Assembly (NCBI GenBank): GCA_018898235.1
Contig: JAHIJU010000482.1
Span: 1-10,708 of the forward strand
Reading direction: 5' to 3'
Length of the DNA stretch: 10,708 nt
DNA from: Actinomycetota bacterium
Lineage (GTDB): Bacteria > Actinomycetota > Actinomycetes > Actinomycetales > Cellulomonadaceae
Part shown: piece after piece, positions 7,112 to 10,708 of the stretch
Layout of the letters: each line of letters opens with the position of its first letter
Position numbering within the stretch: the first letter of the stretch is position 1
Program-made: the position numbers and the translations under genes
Notes under the pieces: model-generated
Databases searched by the model: none
Told to the model about the DNA's origin: nothing
What the model saw: the letters and a program-made list of their open reading frames with translations, nothing else

Positions 7112-7660
7112 ATGTCCCTGAGTCGCCCTGCTCCCACAGGTGCCACCCGCACCTTCGGTGTGGAGGAGATCATCGTGTCCAAGACGGATCCGCGCGGGCA
7201 CATCACCTATGCGAACGACGTGTTCGTGCGGGTGAGCGGCTACACCGAGGCGGAGCTGATGGGGGCGCCGCACTCGATCCTGCGGCATCCGGCCATGCCG
7301 CGGGCGGTGTTCAGCTACCTGTGGGAGGCCATCGCGGCCGGACGCGAGGTGTTCGCGTACGTGCTGAACCTGGCCGCCGACGGGGTGGCGTACTGGGTGC
7401 TCGCGCACATCACCCCGACCTACGACGGCGCCGGCGCCATCGTGGGCTACCACTCCAACCGGCGGTGGCCCTCACCGGCCGCGATCGCCGCCGTCGAACC
7501 GCTGTACGCGCGGCTGCGTGCGGCCGAGTCGCTGGAGACCACTGCGCGGGCCCAGGTCAGCGCAGGCCGTGCCGCGCTCGACACCGCCCTGGACGGTCTG
7601 GGCATGAGCTACGACCAGCTCGTCTGGAGCGTCATCAACAGCGCCGAACGGGCGGCCTGA
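7112..7660 (+). CDS. Stand-alone Aer-like PAS sensor protein
   Basis: This 182-residue soluble protein has one PAS domain (about 18-118) closely resembling the redox-sensing PAS of the aerotaxis receptor Aer. It has YANDVFVRVSGYTEAEL (34-50), LRHPAMPRAVF (57-67) and the late YWV tryptophan (95). In E. coli Aer the equivalent RHPDMP residues (Arg57, His58, Asp60) matter for FAD binding. Here Arg58 and His59 are kept but the Asp is Ala61, so the cofactor may be FAD, another ligand or none. A helical tail (about 121-182) follows and could dock to a partner. There is no membrane segment, no HAMP domain and no output domain. The output domain is instead the next gene, which begins 1 nt after this stop. 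The inferred role is to sense redox state or oxygen and signal through that partner. Regulation is probably by the FliA-like promoter upstream. Confidence 0.85.
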   Translation: MSLSRPAPTGATRTFGVEEIIVSKTDPRGHITYANDVFVRVSGYTEAELMGAPHSILRHPAMPRAVFSYLWEAIAAGREVFAYVLNLAADGVAYWVLAHITPTYDGAGAIVGYHSNRRWPSPAAIAAVEPLYARLRAAESLETTARAQVSAGRAALDTALDGLGMSYDQLVWSVINSAERAA

Positions 7661-7661
7661 C

Positions 7662-8567
7662 GTGCTGCGCGGCATGCGCGCCCGCCCGGTCGCGGCCGAA
7701 CCGTCCGCCCTGGTCACCGAGGACCAGCTCGACCTGGTCATCCAGGTCCTCACCGCCGCGACCCAGGGCGATCTCGAGCCGCGGCTGCCGGCCATGATCT
7801 GCGGGCCGAAGGTCGAGCAGGGCAGGGTCCTGGTGAACCGGCTGCTCGACATCGTCGACGCATTCGTCCGGGAGTCGGCGGTCTCGCTCACCGAGGCGGC
7901 CCAGGGCCGGTTCCATCGCACGCTGCTGGAGCGGGGGCTGCCCGGGGCGTTCCGTCAGGCGGCGGGGTCCATCGACTCGGCGCACGGTGCGCTCGCGGCG
8001 GCGCACCGGGACCTGGTGGTCCAGGCGGAGTCGCGGCAGCACATCGTCGACCGCGCGATCGAGGTCTCGGGGCACGTCGCCGCGGCGTCGACCGAGCTCG
8101 GCGCCTCGGCCGAGGGGCTCGCCCAGGGTGCCAGGACGGGGGTCGCCGATGCGGACGCGGCCCTGGCCACCGTCCGTCGGCTCGAGGAGAGCTCGGCCCG
8201 TATCGAGGAGGCGGTCTCCCTCATCCGGCACATCGCAGGCCGCACCCGGATGCTCGCGCTGAACGCGACGATCGAGGCGGCGCGGGCCGGTGAGGCGGGG
8301 CGCGGGTTCGCGGTCGTGGCCGGTGAGGTGAAGAACCTGGCCGATGGGGCCGCCTCGTCCAGCGAGGACATCGTCGGGGCCGTCGCCACCGTCCAGCAGG
8401 CGGCGCAGGAGGCGGGCGAGGCGATGTCCGCGGTGGTGATGGCGATCCGCTCGATGGAGGCCGAGGTCGCCTCCATCGCGTTGGCCGCGGGCGACGGTGA
8501 CGGTGGGCTCGCGAGGATGGCCGAGGTGCTGAGTGCCGAGATCGGCCAGTTCGCGGACCTCGGCTGA
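7662..8567 (+). CDS. Soluble methyl-accepting chemotaxis-type signalling protein (HAMP-like plus MCP signal domain)
   Basis: The product has 301 residues and no membrane segment. Residues about 22-108 (GDLEPRL, LLDIVDAFVRES, RFHRTLLERGLPGAF) resemble the HAMP-like linker that follows PAS in Aer-like receptors. The rest is an antiparallel coiled-coil MCP signalling domain with its hairpin tip at about residue 205. The tip reads LALNATIEAARAGEAGRGF (198-216), then AVVAGEVKNLA. The E205 and R208 positions known to matter for receptor trimers and CheA/CheW control are present. Each arm is about 95 residues, so the two arms are roughly equal in length. No C-terminal CheR-tether pentapeptide is visible. 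GTG 7662 begins 1 nt after the PAS stop in another frame with no strong ribosome site, suggesting translational coupling. An ATG at 7674 is an alternative start. It should signal to CheA/CheW; none is in the window. Confidence 0.87.
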   Translation: MLRGMRARPVAAEPSALVTEDQLDLVIQVLTAATQGDLEPRLPAMICGPKVEQGRVLVNRLLDIVDAFVRESAVSLTEAAQGRFHRTLLERGLPGAFRQAAGSIDSAHGALAAAHRDLVVQAESRQHIVDRAIEVSGHVAAASTELGASAEGLAQGARTGVADADAALATVRRLEESSARIEEAVSLIRHIAGRTRMLALNATIEAARAGEAGRGFAVVAGEVKNLADGAASSSEDIVGAVATVQQAAQEAGEAMSAVVMAIRSMEAEVASIALAAGDGDGGLARMAEVLSAEIGQFADLG

Positions 8568-8653
8568 GCCGGGCGGGTGGTCACCGGAGCCGGACGGCGG
8601 GGCGACGGGCCGCGTGGCGACGCCGACTGAGGTGATTCTCCGGGCGATCTGTC

Positions 8654-8692
8654 CCGGTTCGTCCGGTTGTCGTCCTGGTAACCCGGGCCCGG
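8654..8692. promoter_or_regulatory. Possible operator sequences upstream of the glucan phosphorylase gene
   Basis: The 144-bp gap 8568-8711 holds a tandem CCGGTT repeat with 9-bp spacing (8654 and 8663) and a perfect 10-bp palindrome CCGGGCCCGG (8683-8692). The palindrome falls in the spacer/-35 zone of the predicted promoter, a place where a regulator could act. In GC-rich DNA such symmetry arises easily by chance. No clear terminator for the chemoreceptor unit was found in this gap. Confidence 0.25.
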
Positions 8693-8699
8693 ACCTGGT

Positions 8700-8705
8700 T
8701 AGCCT
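8700..8705 (+). promoter_or_regulatory. -10 element of a probable leaderless glucan phosphorylase transcript
   Basis: TAGCCT fits the actinobacterial -10 consensus TANNNT and lies 6 nt before GTG 8712, the usual spacing when transcription starts at the start codon. There is no Shine-Dalgarno sequence upstream. The TAG of this element is also an in-frame stop, so translation cannot begin earlier. The -35 is weak. Confidence 0.55.
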
Positions 8706-8711
8706 GCACCG

Positions 8712-10708
8712 GTGACCGAGATCAGCGCCCCGGGCGCGGACGACCTGCGGGCCCCCGTCCACACCGTCGACGGCTTCATCGCCGACTTCATGCGAGAGCT
8801 CAACTACGGCCAGGGTGTGTCCCTGGTGCGCAGCTCGAAGAACGACCAGTACCTCGCTCTGGCCCGCACCGTCCGCCACCACCTGCAGTCGCGGTGGATG
8901 GAGACGTTGGGCAAGCAGTACGAGGCACAGGCCAAGAGCGTCGCCTACCTGTCGGCGGAGTATCTGCTGGGCCGTCAGCTCGACAACGCGCTGCTCGCCT
9001 CCGACATGGAGGACATCGTCGAGGAGGGCCTGGCGCGACTCGGGCTGTCCCTCGGCGACCTGCGTGCCCAGGAGGTCGAGCCCGGGCTGGGCAACGGCGG
9101 TCTCGGCCGGTTGGCGGCCTGCTTCGTCGACTCGTTGGCCACCATGTCCGTGCCCTGCGTCGGTTACGGCATCCGGTACGAGTACGGCATCTTCCGCCAG
9201 GAGTTCGTCGACGGCTGGCAGGTGGAGCACTCCGACCGCTGGCTCGAGCTGGGCAGCCCGTGGGAGTTCCCGCACCCGGAGCGGTCGGTCACCGTGCACT
9301 TCGGCGGGGCGACCCAGACCTACACCGATGAGCAGGGCCGCACCCGCACCCGCTGGCTGCCGACCTGGAACGTCCTGGCCGTGCCGTACAACTACATGGT
9401 CCCGGGCTTCCGCAACGGCCGCGTGAACACGCTCCGGCTGTGGAGCGCGCGTGCGACGCGGGCCTTCAACCTGCAGATCTTCAACTCCGGGGACTACGTC
9501 GAGGCGGTCCGCGGGCAGACCTTCGCCGAGAACATCTCCAAGGTGCTCTACCCGGAGGACTCCACCCCGCAGGGCAAGGAGCTGCGGCTGCAGCAGCAGT
9601 ACTTCTTCTGCGCGGCGTCGATCAAGGACTTCGTCGACCAGGTGCTCCCCGAGGACTTCGACCTGCGTCGGCTGCCCGAGCGGGTCATCTTCCAGCTCAA
9701 CGACACCCACCCCGTCATCGCGGTGCCCGAGCTCATGCGCCTGCTGGTCGACGAGAAGGGCCTGGACTGGGAGGAGGCGTGGGCGATCACCCAGCAGTGC
9801 TTCGCCTACACCTGTCACACCCTGCTGCCCGAGGCGCTCGAGGTGTGGTCGGTGGATCTGCTCGGCCGCCTGCTGCCGCGCCACCTGGAGATCATCTACA
9901 AGATCAACGACAACTTCCTCGACGAGGTCCGCGCCCAGTTCCCCGGCGACGAGCTGCGGGTGCGGCGCATGTCGATCATCGCGGAGTACCCGGAGCGGTC
10001 GGTGCGGATGGCCTACCTGGCCACCGTCGCCGGGTCGAAGGTGAACGGCGTCGCCGAGCTGCACTCCCAGCTGTTGCGCGACAAGGTGCTGCCGGACTTC
10101 TCGCAGTTCTGGCCGGACAAGTTCACCAACGTCACCAACGGGGTGACCCCGCGCCGGTTCGTGAGGCTGTCCAACCCGGCGTTGTCGGCGCTCATCACCG
10201 AGGCCGTCGGACCGGGCTGGGTGACGGATCTGGACAAGCTCGCCGGGCTCGAGCCGCTGGCTGACGACGCGGCGTTCCGCGAGCGGTTCCGGCACGTGAA
10301 GAAGTCGAACAAGCAGCGGTTCGCCCAGCTCCTGGTGGCCCGCGACGGCCTCACGGTGCCGACCGACCGGATGCTCGACGTCATGGTCAAGCGCCTGCAC
10401 GAGTACAAGCGCCAGATGCTCAAGGTGCTGCACATCGTCACGCTGTACGAGCAGATCGTGTCCGGCAAGGTCGATGTGGCCGATGTCCAGCCGCGCGTCT
10501 TCGTGTTCGGGGCGAAGGCCGCGCCGGGGTACAAGATGGCCAAGCAGATCATCGGCCTGATCAACGCCGTGGGCACCACCGTGAACGCCGACCCGCGGGT
10601 CAACAAGGTGCTCACCGTCGTCTTCCCGGCGAACTACAACGTGACGCTGGCCGAGAAGCTGATCCCGGCGGCCGACCTGTCCGAGCAGATCTCGCTCGCC
10701 GGCAAGGA
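8712..10708 (+). CDS. glgP: Alpha-glucan (glycogen/maltodextrin) phosphorylase, 3' end missing
   Basis: The visible 665 residues belong to the GT35 phosphorylase family (normally about 800-850 residues). The enzyme cleaves terminal alpha-1,4-glucosyl units with phosphate, using pyridoxal phosphate, to give glucose-1-phosphate in the cytoplasm. Marks in order are LSAEYLLGRQL (80-90), EPGLGNGGLGRLAACF (123-138), GYGIRYEYGIF (151-161), FQLNDTHP (327-334), NVTNGVTPRR and VKRLHEYKRQ (559-568). The PLP-lysine motif (GTGNMK type) is expected within about ten residues after the window edge and is not seen. GTG 8712 is the first possible start after an in-frame TAG at 8700, and the N-terminus MTEISAPGADDL leads directly into conserved sequence. 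The AYTCHTLLPEALE segment has Cys where many homologues have Asn. It is preceded by its own leaderless-type promoter, so it is not obviously cotranscribed with the chemoreceptor genes. Family certain; preferred glucan length unknown. Confidence 0.95.
   Translation, partial: MTEISAPGADDLRAPVHTVDGFIADFMRELNYGQGVSLVRSSKNDQYLALARTVRHHLQSRWMETLGKQYEAQAKSVAYLSAEYLLGRQLDNALLASDMEDIVEEGLARLGLSLGDLRAQEVEPGLGNGGLGRLAACFVDSLATMSVPCVGYGIRYEYGIFRQEFVDGWQVEHSDRWLELGSPWEFPHPERSVTVHFGGATQTYTDEQGRTRTRWLPTWNVLAVPYNYMVPGFRNGRVNTLRLWSARATRAFNLQIFNSGDYVEAVRGQTFAENISKVLYPEDSTPQGKELRLQQQYFFCAASIKDFVDQVLPEDFDLRRLPERVIFQLNDTHPVIAVPELMRLLVDEKGLDWEEAWAITQQCFAYTCHTLLPEALEVWSVDLLGRLLPRHLEIIYKINDNFLDEVRAQFPGDELRVRRMSIIAEYPERSVRMAYLATVAGSKVNGVAELHSQLLRDKVLPDFSQFWPDKFTNVTNGVTPRRFVRLSNPALSALITEAVGPGWVTDLDKLAGLEPLADDAAFRERFRHVKKSNKQRFAQLLVARDGLTVPTDRMLDVMVKRLHEYKRQMLKVLHIVTLYEQIVSGKVDVADVQPRVFVFGAKAAPGYKMAKQIIGLINAVGTTVNADPRVNKVLTVVFPANYNVTLAEKLIPAADLSEQISLAGK

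Noticed and set aside
5503..7206. A 567-codon minus-strand open frame opposite the permease
   Set aside because: Low-complexity Arg/His/Gly sequence antisense to a clear APC permease. Only its last 23 codons are mentioned as a weak leader candidate.
8622..8629. GCCGACTG upstream of the phosphorylase as a second FliA -10
   Set aside because: No CTCA or TAAA-like -35 lies 15-17 nt upstream, and a better leaderless promoter is present nearer the gene.
7635..10433. A 932-codon minus-strand open frame opposite the MCP and phosphorylase genes
   Set aside because: The translation is His/Arg/Leu/Gln-rich with no family features, while the plus strand encodes two unmistakable conserved proteins. It is an antisense shadow.

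Overview
The window is about 10.7 kb of very GC-rich DNA with dense coding, GTG starts, at least one clear leaderless-type promoter and strong GC bias at third codon positions. All of this points to a chromosome segment of a high-GC actinobacterium. The protein families (DUF2510 plus SCO7613-type membrane protein, ferric-reductase/FMN_bind pair) agree. A chemoreceptor operon behind a sigma-28/FliA-type promoter suggests a motile lineage (for example Cellulomonadaceae, Geodermatophilaceae, Kineosporiaceae or Actinoplanes-like). The genus cannot be fixed from this sequence alone.

Left end (1-862): the C-terminal piece of an FNR-type flavoprotein reductase overlaps by ATGA a secreted or membrane-anchored FMN_bind protein carrying the covalent flavinylation motif. 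Together they look like an extracytosolic electron-transfer module. A 10-bp perfect inverted repeat closes this operon and sits between it and the convergent gene that follows.

Centre (848-5709): one gene on the minus strand fills about 4.7 kb. It encodes a roughly 1552-residue protein with an N-terminal DUF2510 domain, a Pro/Gly/Ala linker and more than 40 hydrophobic segments (SCO7613 C-terminal-like). Its function is unknown. Two 15-bp tandem repeats lie inside it. The 203-bp region between it and the divergent permease holds two perfect GTTCACC units 11 bp apart, a close match to an actinobacterial PhoP (PHO) box.

Right half (5710-10708): an APC-family amino acid permease is followed by a two-gene unit, a stand-alone Aer-like PAS protein and, 1 nt later, a soluble methyl-accepting-type signalling protein. 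Together they form a split, membrane-free aerotaxis/energy-taxis receptor. Their upstream gap contains CTCA-N16-GCCGATCA, a sigma-28-like promoter. Last is the 5' four-fifths of an alpha-glucan (glycogen) phosphorylase gene with a TANNNT-N6-GTG leaderless promoter. It runs off the window just before the PLP-lysine motif.

The strongest leads are the sigma-28-controlled split cytoplasmic chemoreceptor and the PHO-box-like divergent promoter. I saw no RNA genes, insertion sequences, CRISPR arrays or phage genes.
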